Origin: Bactrocera neohumeralis
Lineage: Eukaryota > Arthropoda > Insecta > Diptera > Tephritidae
Length of the DNA: 64,000 bases
NCBI RefSeq assembly: GCF_024586455.1
Contig: NC_065922.1
Coordinates: forward strand, 30,252,089 to 30,316,088
Direction of reading: 5' to 3'
Shown in pieces: positions 49,210 through 59,737 of this stretch. Made by a program: the position numbers and the translations under genes. The stretch's first letter is position 1; each line of letters starts with the position of its first letter. The notes beneath the pieces are model-generated. The model was not told the origin of the DNA. It searched no databases and was given only the letters and a program-made list of their open reading frames with translations.

Positions 49210-49945
49210 GAAATATAGCATAATCCATTTCGAGGTTCCATACTTTTTAAAGAAAAACTTCAAATTTAATAAGTAATGTTTCTTATCATTCGAAAGAACA
49301 CCATTTGGTATTTATTTCTTGAAGATTATCTCTTTCAAATGTTGGCCGCAGCTACGCCTCAAATGGTTTATCCGTTGAGTCCAATTTTCGATGACTAGTT
49401 AGAGCATTTTGACTGGTAACGAACTGGCCTGAATTGAAAGGGTATTGTCCGCATAGACTTTAGACTTTACATATCCCTACAGGAAAAAGTGTAATGGTTT
49501 GATATCACACTATCTTGGTGGCCAATCGACCGTGAAATTATCTGCTCACCGAAGTGTTCTCTCGATAAGTCCATTGATTGATGCGATGTATGGGAAGTGT
49601 CGCCGTCTTGTTAAAACCAAATTTCGCCGCGATCACGAGCTTCAATTTCAGGCATCAAATAGGCGGTTATCATGGCGCGATAACGGTCTCCATTGTCGGT
49701 TACTGTCTCACCGGCATCAACTTTGAAGAAATATGGATCGATGATTCCACCGTCCCACAAACCATACCAAAACGTTGTTTTTTCTGGATGAAATGAGAGC
49801 TCTTGAATCTCTTCAACAAATCCTTTCAAATCCGTTCCAATATCACAAGCGATGCTCCTTGAAGGTTTCTAGCAAATCGAGTTTCTTTTTCTCGACGAAT
49901 ATTCCGATAGTAACACTCAAAACCGCCATATCCATCTAAATTAAA
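49210..49945 (-). mobile_element. Decayed DD41D-type mariner-like element, C-terminal part
   Basis: The minus frame 49611-49829 reads SFHPEKTTFWYGLWDGGI, DPYFFKVDAGETVTDNGD and RYRAMITAYLMPEIE. The corresponding stretch of the clear copy is HPEKCTVWCGLYAGGIIVPY and so on. The DNA shares caaatgttggccgcagctac and cttggtggccaatcgacc with 35105-36010. Its left end, ccatttcgaggttcc at about 49228, repeats the same phrase at about 35106, marking the probable element end. Confidence 0.8.
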
Positions 49946-50462
49946 CTTTTTCGCGACACAAAATATGACGAATTACCACTCGGTGTCCCAAAAAGGTACT
50001 TTTCAGCCCACTGAAGTCGCACCAACTTGTGACTTTGCAAAAGCCTATATTTAGCACTTCTATTTTCATATCGATTGGTGTTATCTTGGGATTCTTTAAG
50101 AAATTTTCGATCAATTGATCCTTTTCATTTTCGTTCGTTCTCGTCGATACTTTGCATTCTCGTTGCAATTTTTCGTCTTTCGGTATTTTTGAATGCCAGC
50201 ATAAGAGAATGCTCCACAATAGTGAGTTTGTTTCCGCTTGACATTTCAACTGTATTCAGCAACAAAGTACTCGACATAGCGGTAAAATCAACATATTACT
50301 TTTGCATTGAAGCATTGTCCTATACAATTATTTCGCTAACTCTATATCACGCGTTATACAAGTGCGATCGGGCTACGGTATGTGGCGTCAGAAATATAAG
50401 ATTTCGTACCAAACAAACTTCTCAGACAGTTATTTGATTGTATGACTCGGTATTCTTGAGGC
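49946..50462. other. Non-coding spacer, possibly transposon debris
   Basis: Opposed frames of 102 and 120 residues (49941-50249 minus, 50075-50437 plus) have no recognisable domain. Confidence 0.35.
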
Positions 50463-50515
50463 TGTCGTATCCTTTTCTCGGCTATAGCCGCGTAAGCGTT
50501 GGCTACGCCAATAAC
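50463..50515 (+). mobile_element. LINE 3'-terminal scrap
   Basis: tctcggctatagccgcgtaa, then gcgttggctacgccaata, is the complement of 2220-2262, the 3' end of the LINE. Only about 50 bp remain. Confidence 0.6.
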
Positions 50516-53500
50516 GGAGAAGATTGTTTGAGAAATTGAAATCGTTGAACCCGACCTGGTTTGATAGCCCAGAAGCTAAGCATTCCACAAAAATCCGTTT
50601 CGAACCATTTAAATCAGCCTGGATACAAAAATAAGTTCAATGTTTGGGTGCCTCACAAGTTCACACAAAAAAGCTCATGGACTGCATTTCTATTGTCCAA
50701 TCGCTGCTGAATCGCATCGAAACCAAATCATTTACGAAGTGTTAGTCGGTTTTGAGAAGTTAGCTACTTGCGACAACGTCAAGAGGCGAATCGCTGTGAG
50801 CCGGCGAAAACAACAGCAAAGTCAGGACTGACATTTGACGAGGGTTTATATGAGAGCGACATTATGAAATTACTTTGAAAAGTAAATTTTGTCGAAGGAA
50901 ACGGAGCAAATTTGATCTAAGTCGGATCTTTCTAACTATGTTAAGTAAGACCTTCAATTTAATGGAAAAATAATGGATTTATTTTTTACCAGACTAGTTT
51001 TCATATATGTATGTATGTATGATTTAGGGACTTTGTCTTCGAAAGGAAATACATACTTCCTCTGTAAGGAATATACTCACAATGCAATTAATGGAAAACT
51101 CAACTTCACACAGTTAATTGAATTGTAGACAAAGGTCTTAATGAATACAGATTATTTCGGCAAAAGAATCAGTATCAAATATAAGAAATTTAGACAAATT
51201 TAATAATTGAATGGGGTTTCATATAACATATTATATAAGTTACATATACATATGTACATACTTATGTACATCATATGTATGTATGCTTACCACATTTTTC
51301 GAAGAAAAACAAAAGAAACAATGGGGGCCGCTTTTATAGTAAATAAAAACAAAAATAAATAAAATGTTTCCAAAGCCGGCAGAATTTCTTTTAGAAAATG
51401 AATACAATACATACTCTAATGCTCATAGAAATGTGTAAGAGCGTGTGCGTTGAGTGAAAATTTGTCAACAACAGACTTCAATAGCAGAATATTGAAAATG
51501 TAGACTAAAGCTTACCAAGCCGGCACACTCGTACGCACATATACAAATGCATGTGAGAGATTCTATGCGCCCACAAATTTGCCAATATACACACACATAC
51601 ATATGTACATACGTGTACTAACTGCATGAATGGCAATTCTCGTCTCTAATGAGCCCTTACGTGTATTTGTATATGTATGAGTACTTCGGACATTCTTCCG
51701 TTTCCAAAGGCGATATTGTTGCTAAAACAAGAGGAGTAATTGCGTATGTATATGTATGCTCAGATAAACATACTTATGTACATAAAAATATACCGATTCT
51801 AGTGCTTATGTGCCTTCTTTGTGCTCCGGTTCGTTGTTGGTTGTAAAGGAAATTACAACTAATTGTCTTCTGATTTGAAAAGAAATTTAAAAATTACTTC
51901 ATAAATGTTGCCTGACAAATAACAACAACAACTGGTGAATATTTCTCAGTTTCTGTTGCAAATTACAAACCTACAAAAACATTTAGGTTTACACTCACTT
52001 CCTTCATTGTATAAATGTATGTTGTGTAGGTGCTTTAATTTGTATGTGTGCGCTATATTTATATGCATATCTGTATGTTTGGTTGGGTGGGCGCGTACAA
52101 AAATTCGTGCGTTTACTTTGCTTTTATGTTCTGAACATATACATACATACTTGTATAAAAACATATGCATTTGCTCACAAACATACTATAGATACAATGT
52201 ACATATGTAAGGTTGTAAATTGCAAAAAATGTGTGATGCCATCAGTGAAAGTGTTTTTACACTAAAAGTGTGAACAGTTGTGAAACAAGAGTAAAATGAA
52301 GGCAACACAAAAATTCCAATGACTTTCTTTTGTAACTATACTATATGTACATATCTTTGTAGTGTACGGATTCTGAGAAATGCGCTGTTTGATAACTAGT
52401 TCTTTTTGAGAACATTTTATGCTAAGACTGGTTTATAGCAACTTTATATAGAAATAAGCATCTAGCGATTTTAATGCGGTCTTATCTCAATTACTACATT
52501 TTGGGACTGAGATCTTATATGTACATACATATGTATATCTAATTCTCGTTTTTTGAGTTTGCTAATTTTTATTCGCTAAAATTAATCCAATCTTAAATTT
52601 TTTATAGGAATTTAACACTTTTGACGAAAACTATTCACTTTGGTTGAATATCGTAGAGAGAAATAATTCCTTTCAATCGAAAGAAAGGCTACAGCTCCCA
52701 GTAGCGCAGATTCCAGTTCTATAAGACATTTTTAAAACAATTTCTTCTTCAATGACTTCATCTACATAACCAACAGATTGTGTTATCGAAAACTTGAATA
52801 ATATAATATTTGAGCTGTAGAGAACATTTTGCAATACTTTGAGAGTACACTCTGACCTGTCATTCGAACTATTTTTCCATAAACATTCATCGCACTCTAT
52901 CTTTGATTACTGCAAACGATTTAAATGCAAACACTCCACATTATCGAACCTCTGGATTATATTAGCTTAATGGTTTCAGGTAAATTTTGATCTTTAGCAT
53001 TATTATTATTGATCTTTTAAAACTAAATTCCTAAAACAAAGAGTGTTTGTTAGTTTAGTTTTCATTGAGGGCGTTTTTTACGTGGCGGGTTTTAATCCCA
53101 GCGCAAAACCTTGTAGAGGGATGTTTCCTCTTCTCATTTTTGCTCTTACTTGGTCTAGCACCGGAAGTCGTGAGCTGCAATATGTAAAACAATCGTTTCT
53201 GGCCACTCCCAAGTGAATGGCGATGAGAGAACTTTCCTTACTTGCGTAAACTTCTACCCATGAATCCATCCAAGAGTGTTTAGAGACTGAAAATATATGC
53301 GAACCGAGGTGGCATCTTAAGCGCCATAATTATTCTGACAAGAGATTCATGGTCATGTGTCTTATATGTCAGTTCCGCTCATTCAATATCCCATAAGTGT
53401 TTTCGTAATGGTACGACGTAGGCAAAATCCTTATAGATATAGTCCTTTTAACGCTATCTTCAAAGCATCAGCTGTGCTATCTTACAGTTTTGAGTTTTAC

Positions 53501-53554
53501 TGAAATTATTTGTAGAGTGCTTTTAATCAAATCCTTATCTTATACATGTTTATA
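50516..53554. other. Non-coding spacer
   Basis: No supported exon or RNA gene. catacatatgtacata tracts occur at 51240-51290, 51590-51620 and 52510-52545. A 63-residue minus frame at 53078-53269 lacks features. If Nmdar2 splices beyond 41882, a terminal exon could lie here unrecognised. Confidence 0.4.
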
Positions 53555-54040
53555 CCCTGAACAGGTTATATTAGTTGCTACGACGTTTGTAACGCCCAAA
53601 AGTAAGCGTCGGATAACCTATGTATATAATACCATATACTAGTATATCAGTATAACAAGCTGAATGGATTTAGCCTCGTCCGTTTGTCTGTCTGTATATA
53701 CGCGAACTAGTCCCTCAGTTTTTCAGATATCCATCTGAAATTTTGCATACATCCTTTTACTCCCAAGAAACTGCAATTTGTTAGATATCGGACTACTTTA
53801 GCATAGAGCTAGAATACAAACTGAACAAAAAGAATTAAGTGCCTGTAAGGAACACTTTTTTATTTGGCCAGATCTTCGCGAAATTTGGCACAGATTATTA
53901 TCTAAGGCACTGGTGCGTTCTCCGAAGAAATTGGATCAGTTCGGATTCCTATAGTACATACGTGACATATAAACTTATCGATCAGAATTAATTGCTTGTA
54001 TGGGTATTCTAGCTTCCGTGCCACCGAAGTTAACATTTTT
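53555..54040 (+). repeat. Dispersed ~155-bp-unit repeat, forward copy
   Basis: Shows the family's full layout. The opening block is ataccctgaacaggttatat and aacgcccaaaagtaagcgtc. The middle block is gtccgtttgtctgtctgtat, actagtccctcagtttttc and tcccaagaaactgcaatttg. Two units of atacaaactgaac type (about 53813 and 53965) follow. Confidence 0.8.
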
Positions 54041-54311
54041 CTTGCTTTTAACTTGATCCAGCCCATGGAAAAAATATTGTTTTTGAAGTACCTATTTGAA
54101 ATAGATACTAATATAGCCTGTGTTCCATATATAAAATTACAATATATCGTTATATATATATATACTTATTTCTATTTAATCTTACGAGAATTCAGGGATT
54201 CAAAAATCTATAAATTTTCGTAATTCAAAAGTAAAATTGTGGCTAGACGTTTTGCTGAATCGCACTTCTCTTCATTACAATACAAACTAAGTGCACCATA
54301 AAATTAAAATA

Positions 54312-55079
54312 CAAGGTGCCTTCCAAAGTAAACAGGCCGGTATGGTCGCCAGTATGCCGATGCAAGCCTTTTGAATGGCCTCTAATTCTGCATAACGCTT
54401 TCCTTTCATGGACAAATGCATATTTTCCGAATATGAAGAAGTCGCACGGTGCCGTGTCAGGTGATTTTTGATCAAATAATCGGTAACAATGACGTCCTTC
54501 TAATGTTGGATTCTGAGCAATTTTTGTGCGGAACAAACCGTGCAAACCTTTCATAAGCCCAAATGTTTGGTCAAAATGCGATAAATCCATGTTTTGGAGA
54601 TGTTCAATTCCATTTGCATGAATTTCAATGATGATTTCGTCTGATTTTTGATGAATTCACCCACAGTTTCGATGGAATTTCCGGTGATCACGGATTTTGA
54701 TTGGCCCACATGTTGATCGTCATTTATGTTCTCACGACCACTTTGAAAACGTTGAAACCACACGTACACTCTGCTACGGCATAGGCGATTATCGCCATAA
54801 ACTTGTTTCATCAATTGAAACGTTTCGGTAAAAGTTTTACCAATTTCAAAACAAAATTTAATGTTGGCACTTTGTTCAAAGCTCATTTTCGCATCGATAA
54901 CACAAACATACTGACACTTAAAACGCAATAACTTCACTCAATCCAATCAATGAAATGTCATGAAATTCTCACTGGACAATCCATAAAGATAGCAGATTCT
55001 AACGCACCAGTCGACATATAGATGGCGCAACAAGGGGCGCTAGATTCAAAAAGTCCTGTTTACTTTAGAACACATCTTG
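54312..55079 (-). mobile_element. Internally deleted mariner, 768 bp, TA-flanked
   Basis: The ends read inward CAAGGTGCCTTCCAAAGTAA (left) and CAAGATGTGTTCTAAAGTAA (right), both then ACAGG, with TA at 54310-54311 and 55080-55081. The minus frame from 54937 is a mariner N-terminal domain: MSFEQSANIKFCFEIGKTFT, WFQRFQSGRENINDDQHVGQ, LNISKTWIYRILTKHLGL. The frame then shifts into a C-terminal scrap with SPDTAPCDFF. The first two catalytic aspartates and the middle are deleted, so the copy is non-autonomous. A second copy of the family starts at 63759. Confidence 0.9.
54551..54937 (-). pseudogene. Mariner transposase N-terminal fragment
   Basis: 128 residues; the true start is probably the internal Met of MSFEQSAN (about 54886). 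It covers both helix-turn-helix subdomains and the GRENINDDQHVGQ linker. It ends at the deletion junction, where the frame is lost. Confidence 0.85.
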
Positions 55080-55087
55080 TATATCAT

Positions 55088-55093
55088 TTTATT
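55088..55093 (-). terminator. Candidate polyadenylation signal of the 113-aa gene
   Basis: AATAAA on the minus strand about 180 nt past the stop at 55274. It lies only 9 bp from the right end of the mariner insertion, so the insertion sits at or just beyond the transcript's end. Confidence 0.4.
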
Positions 55094-55273
55094 ACTTAAT
55101 ATTAAAAATTAGCTTTACATTTAAAAAGTTATATGATATAAACCAGAAATGTCTAAAATAGTTGTAATCCTATCATTAAACATAATTTTCGCTCAAATTT
55201 GTGCAACTTTTTTCACTAATCTTAGTCTTGATATTAAACAAACTCCACTCCATCTATTTGCTCATACAATATT

Positions 55274-55615
55274 TTACTTCATCTCAGTCTTTATTTGAAT
55301 CCACGTATCTGTAGATTCATTTGATTGTTTTTGTTTACAAAAATCGTATGCCCGATCCCAAGGATATATAGTTGGCTCCTTTTTATGTGAAGGCCTCTTT
55401 CTTCTTGATCTTGATTTTTCCTCAATCGGAGCAAATGTCACCGTTTTACGCACTGCTTTCTTCTTCACACGATCACTTAGCGGAGGTGTCACAGCATCGC
55501 CATCAAACACAGGATCTGTGGCTATCAAATCCGGAGTTGTGGCACTATATTTGTCGATACCGATATCAGGAGCTTGTGTAAAGGAAGCACATTTTTTTGA
55601 TTGTTGAATGCCCAT
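55274..55615 (-). CDS. Small basic protein with N-myristoylation-type start, unknown function
   Basis: An intronless 113-residue protein that I do not recognise. It begins MGIQQSKKCASFTQAPDIGI. Gly2 and Ser6 fit the N-myristoyltransferase consensus (MGxxxS), the adjacent KK fits it too, and Cys9 could be palmitoylated, so membrane anchoring is inferred. The middle is basic (SDRVKKKAVRKTVTFAPIEE, then KSRSRRKRPSHKK). KTVTF fits the RVxF-type docking motif of protein phosphatase 1. No hydrophobic segment or cysteine-rich fold is visible. The start codon sits in a good context (AAAACATGG), and a TATA box and initiator precede it. Its N-terminus resembles that of the 205-residue protein 6.3 kb away. 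It is convergent with Nmdar2. The coding call is well supported by promoter, context and paralogue; the function is not known. Confidence 0.75.
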   Translation of the reverse strand: MGIQQSKKCASFTQAPDIGIDKYSATTPDLIATDPVFDGDAVTPPLSDRVKKKAVRKTVTFAPIEEKSRSRRKRPSHKKEPTIYPWDRAYDFCKQKQSNESTDTWIQIKTEMK

Positions 55616-55691
55616 GTTTTTGGAAATTATTCTAGTGCTTTAAATTCAAATTTTCTTAACGCGATGCGGCTTTACGAAATTGCGGAAGTTG

Positions 55692-55727
55692 ACTGAAACA
55701 CTCCTCATGATCACTGAACCTTTTATA
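55692..55727 (-). promoter_or_regulatory. TATA box and initiator of the 113-aa gene
   Basis: On the minus strand TATAAAA (55721-55727) is followed 33 bases later by the initiator-like TCAGTC, with the probable start site at about 55694. This leaves a 5' leader of about 79 nt. The spacing is close to that of arthropod core promoters. Confidence 0.6.
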
Positions 55728-56390
55728 GCTGTAGAATTTAGTAGGCGGTAAGGTTTTAATATTTTTAAAAACGTTAAATATGCGCAGGCAACAATAAACT
55801 TAGGCAAAACTTAAGAATAACCTACTTAATGCAGTTAACTAGTTTTCCACGAAGTGATTAAAATAGGTTAAATTTTTCTTTATACCTGCTTGGGTATTAC
55901 TACATAGCGGATGACGGGATAACTATATGTAAACAAAAGCAATACCATCTATTATCTAAAAGGTGTACCACCCCTTTTTAAAATATGTAAAATAGTTTCG
56001 GATCATTCTTTGTTCTTCCATTTCCCTAATTTTCCACATGATAAAACCATCAAAAGAAATTTTATCCCCATTATTTTTTCAAAAGAGAAAAAATAATTAT
56101 ATGAATTTACTTTAAAACTGGAGAAGGTACTGCGATATAAAGGCAACAAAGTCAAAGAGTTTTATGGGATGATGTCGTGGTAATTGTAAGGTCGCTCAAT
56201 TGCAGTACTTAAAACTAGCAGAACCCCTCCAGAGCCTGCTCATTGGAAGAGAACTTTTTTAGCGTATCAATTTTAAAGCATTTCTCTTCTTACATACATC
56301 TCAATCATGTAAGGCTGTTAGAAATTAGCCTTTGAGGTTAAGACACTTGACATATCTAACAAAAATTGTTTGAAAGAGTATTAAAAGATT
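55728..56390. other. Upstream region of the 113-aa gene, non-coding
   Basis: AT-rich DNA with no gene recognised. It would contain any upstream regulatory sites of the small gene, none of which I can identify. Confidence 0.4.
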
Positions 56391-57047
56391 ACTTGGGTTT
56401 CTTCGAGTAAAAAACAGCCTTTTTCAAAAATTATATTTTTTCATATAAAAAATTAAATATTTTATTAGAATTTTTTATTGTTACAAATATACATTATTAA
56501 CAAAGAAATTCTGAAATTTTTGGAAAAAAATGTTTTAAACTCGGCCATTGCGACGCCAATTCCGGTGACCCCTCAGAAAAAAGATGCGACCGCGTTGGCA
56601 GGATACTTAACGGACCATCTAAAGTGAAAAAATACGTGTTTTAGTAAAACCTTAACATAGAACTTGGGCGAAGGAAAAAATGAACTGAATATGTTTACAA
56701 AAAAATTTAAATTTCAGTGAAAGTTTCACGACATTTTTTTTTTTTCAAATAGTTTTAATCGAAAAAAATCCTTCGTCCAAGTCTTTAAGGATTGTATCTC
56801 AAAGATCTGTGTAAAATTGCATCAAGATCTGTTTAGTAATGCTCGTGAAATCTTGTCAACCGACTTCAAAAACACTATTTCGAGAAGAACGCGTTTGAAG
56901 ACGGCGCCTAGCCTAGCTAATCTCAAGCGCAAAAGTATTTTCGAAACTATTACTCGGATAAACTTGAAAATTTAGGACAATATTCTACAGATTTGATACG
57001 AAAAATTTTCGATTCTTTGAAACCTGTAAATCCATATAACCCCTTAC
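56391..57047. mobile_element. TTAA-family MITE, subfamily A, near-complete (about 657 bp)
   Basis: Left end TTAAAAGATTACTTGGGTTT, right end read inward TAAGGGGTTATATGGATTTA. The right TTAA has decayed to TTAC. The interior holds the family's longest module order: cattgcgacgccaattccgg, cgcgttggcaggata, tctcaaagatctgtgtaaaa, ccgacttcaaaaacactatt, gaacgcgtttgaagacggcg, ttactcggataaacttgaaa. Confidence 0.75.
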
Positions 57048-58732
57048 GAAAAACTTCCTTTGACAAACAGAGTCAGTTAATTTACAATGTGCACCAGTCG
57101 AGGTTGTCTAATTTCTTACAACTTCAACTAATTCTGAAGGAAGGTTTCTAGGTCTCCTATCACCGCACTACATTAAAATTCTTAAAAGGAAACTATTTAA
57201 AATAGATAAGGTAACAGTTTTAGCACAGCTTAATCATGTAAGACTGACAGAAATGGGTCCTTGAGGTGAAGAATCTTGACTTATGTTATGTAAGTATGTA
57301 ACAAATATTTTTTTAACGAACATTTGGCAACTATCCATATGTACTGTAATAACCTGATTTCGGAGGTTCCGACAAATAACCAGCTTCTTGGGGAGAAAAG
57401 GACGAGTCCAAATTTTAATTTTAATAATTACTTTAATCGCTTCATAAGGGCCAGTATTGAAAATTATTGGAAGCTTCCCGAAATTTGAGACCCTAACCAG
57501 TGTTAGGTCAGTGCTTTTCATTACATTTTTATGAAGATCTTAAATCAATGTTAGTTTTTCGAAAATTTTCCTCGAAATTTCCATGAACAAAATCAACAGT
57601 TCTTATAACTTTTTTAAATCGCAATAATCTTTATATAACTTTTCTGCTGGGAAACTATTTAACATAAAAAAGGAAATAATAAAGACACACTTTTCTAATG
57701 CATATGTGTAGGTATGTAAATATATATGATTGCATACCAGTATGTAAATTTACCCAAATTCTTAAACGGAAATTAATGAAGTGTACAACCGACAATGATT
57801 GACGTAATGAAGTTTTGTGGTTGCAATGATTTGCTTGCTGCATACTTTCACCCACATATAATTAGCCTTATGTACACATATGTACTTGTTTACATTAAGA
57901 AACGGCCAGTTGCACATATAAATTGTTGTTTCAAAATTTCTATTAACGAATCTTTTAAAATTTTCATTTCGAAATGTTTACCAGGAATTTTGTAAGTTCG
58001 CAATTTCTATTCGGAAGTCATGAAATTATGTATATTAAAAGTAATTTTATTGAGTTTAGTGAGGTTTCATCAGTAGGTACATATGTATACATATGTTTAA
58101 GTGCACAAATACACATAAACATTATTTATGTGCACATACACACTTTTTAATTGCTTTCAAAATCATTGCCCAATAATGCAATTGCTTTCATCGCAAAGCC
58201 GCATATTTTATTTATTTTGTCCATAAATTAATTCTGATTTTTGCCTTTATATTTTTTACGCCTACATATTTAATGAAGTGTTGATATTTGGTCGACACAC
58301 TCGCATTTGTGCATATGTTTTGACCATAAATGTGCAAAAAGCATGTGGGCAAAGTGTGACTGTAATTGTGGTTCGCATGAAACCGCAACATTAAAGCTAA
58401 GGGCTTATAGGCAAATACCATTTTGCAAATATTACATGAAAAAGCTTTAAATTTCAATAACAAAATTGAACCAATCGGTTGATGGAATATTTTTGATGCT
58501 AATATAATATGCATGCATTAAGTAGAAAATGCATATAAAATTAGTTATATTTCACTATTTTATTAATTATTTTTAATTGATTTATTTATAATAGTGTTCC
58601 TTTTTTTTACTGAAGTATTAATGATATACCGAAAATTATTTTTAAAAGCAATGATTTCAGTATAACTTTCAAATAAATATTGGTCTGATATTGAGATAGC
58701 ACAATCAGATAATTCCCCAAATATAGAACCAA
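57048..58732. other. Non-coding spacer with a repeat scrap
   Basis: 57330-57540 carries a short reverse piece of the dispersed repeat (ggttccgacaaataaccagc). Otherwise AT-rich unique DNA. The 100-residue minus frame at 58212-58514 has no domain. Confidence 0.4.
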
Positions 58733-58971
58733 GGGGGCCGTCGCCCCGGGCGCAACGTCTTGGGGCGGCAAAACGATCTTCGCTGTTTTTTAATATTCAG
58801 AAAAATACTTCAACAATTTTTTTACAAAATTTCTTATAAAAGATAAAGGGTTGTACACTCAATATAATGGGTGATTTTTTAAGAGCTTGATAACTTTTTT
58901 AAAAAAAAACGCATAAAATTTGCAAAATCTCATCGGTTCTTTATTTGAAACGTTAGATTGGTTCATGACAT

Positions 58972-59490
58972 TTACTTTTTGAAGATAATTTCATTTAAAT
59001 GTTGACCGCGGCTGCGTCTTAGGTGGTCCATTCGGAAAGTCCAATTTTGGGCAACTTTTTCGAGCATTTCGGCCGGAATAGCCCGAATTTCTTCGGAAAT
59101 GTTGTCTTCCAAAGCTGGAATAGTTGCTGGCTTATTTCTGTAGACTTTAGACTTGACGTAGCCCCACCAAAAATAGTCTAAAGGCGTTAAATCGCATGAT
59201 CTTGGTGGCCAACTTACGGGTCCATTTCTTGAGATGAATTGTTCTCCGAAGTTTTCCCTCAAAATGGCCATAGAATCGCGAGCTGTGTGGCATGTAGCGC
59301 CATCTTGTTGAAACCACATGTCAACCAAGTTCAGTTCTTCCATTTTTGGCAACAAAAAGTTTGTTAGCATCGAACGATAGCGATCGCCATTCACCGTAAC
59401 GTTGCGTCCAACAGCATCTTTGAAAAAATACGGTACAATGATTCCACCAGCGTACAAACCACACCAAACAGTGCATTTTTCGGGATGCAT
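58972..59490 (-). pseudogene. DD41D transposase, C-terminal half
   Basis: 172 residues open without a stop: HPEKCTVWCGLYAGG, FFKDAVGRNVTVNGDRYRSM, the second catalytic aspartate in WFQQDGATCHTA, then PPRSCDLTPLDYFWWG with the third. I count 41 residues between these two aspartates, the spacing that defines DD41D. The tail ends HLRRSRGQHLNEIIFKK. The residues before the apparent start, including the first aspartate, are missing. W replaces the L of the other arm in DYFWWG versus DYFLWG. Confidence 0.88.
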
Positions 59491-59737
59491 GGGCAGTTGG
59501 CCACCAAGATCATGCGATTTAACGCCTTTAGACTATTTTTTGTGGGGCTACGTCAAGTCTAAAGTCTACAGAAATAAGCCAGCAACTATTCCAGCTTTGG
59601 AAGACAACATTTCCGAAGAAATTCGGGCTATTCCGGCCGAAATGCTCGAAAAAGTTGCCCAAAATTGGACTTTCCGAATGGACCACCTAAGACGCAGCCG
59701 CGGTCAACATTTAAATGAAATTATCTTCAAAAAGTAA
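59402..59737 (+). pseudogene. Second, inverted copy of the DD41D transposase tail
   Basis: From about residue 32 (SWPPRSCDLTPLDYFLWG) to the end, the plus-strand frame repeats the C-terminal 80 residues of the minus-strand copy almost exactly. The first 31 residues are antisense of the shared centre and have no meaning. Confidence 0.85.

Noticed and set aside
50075..50437. 120-residue plus-strand frame, considered as a terminal Nmdar2 exon
   Set aside because: No acceptor in the right phase and no composition resembling a receptor tail.
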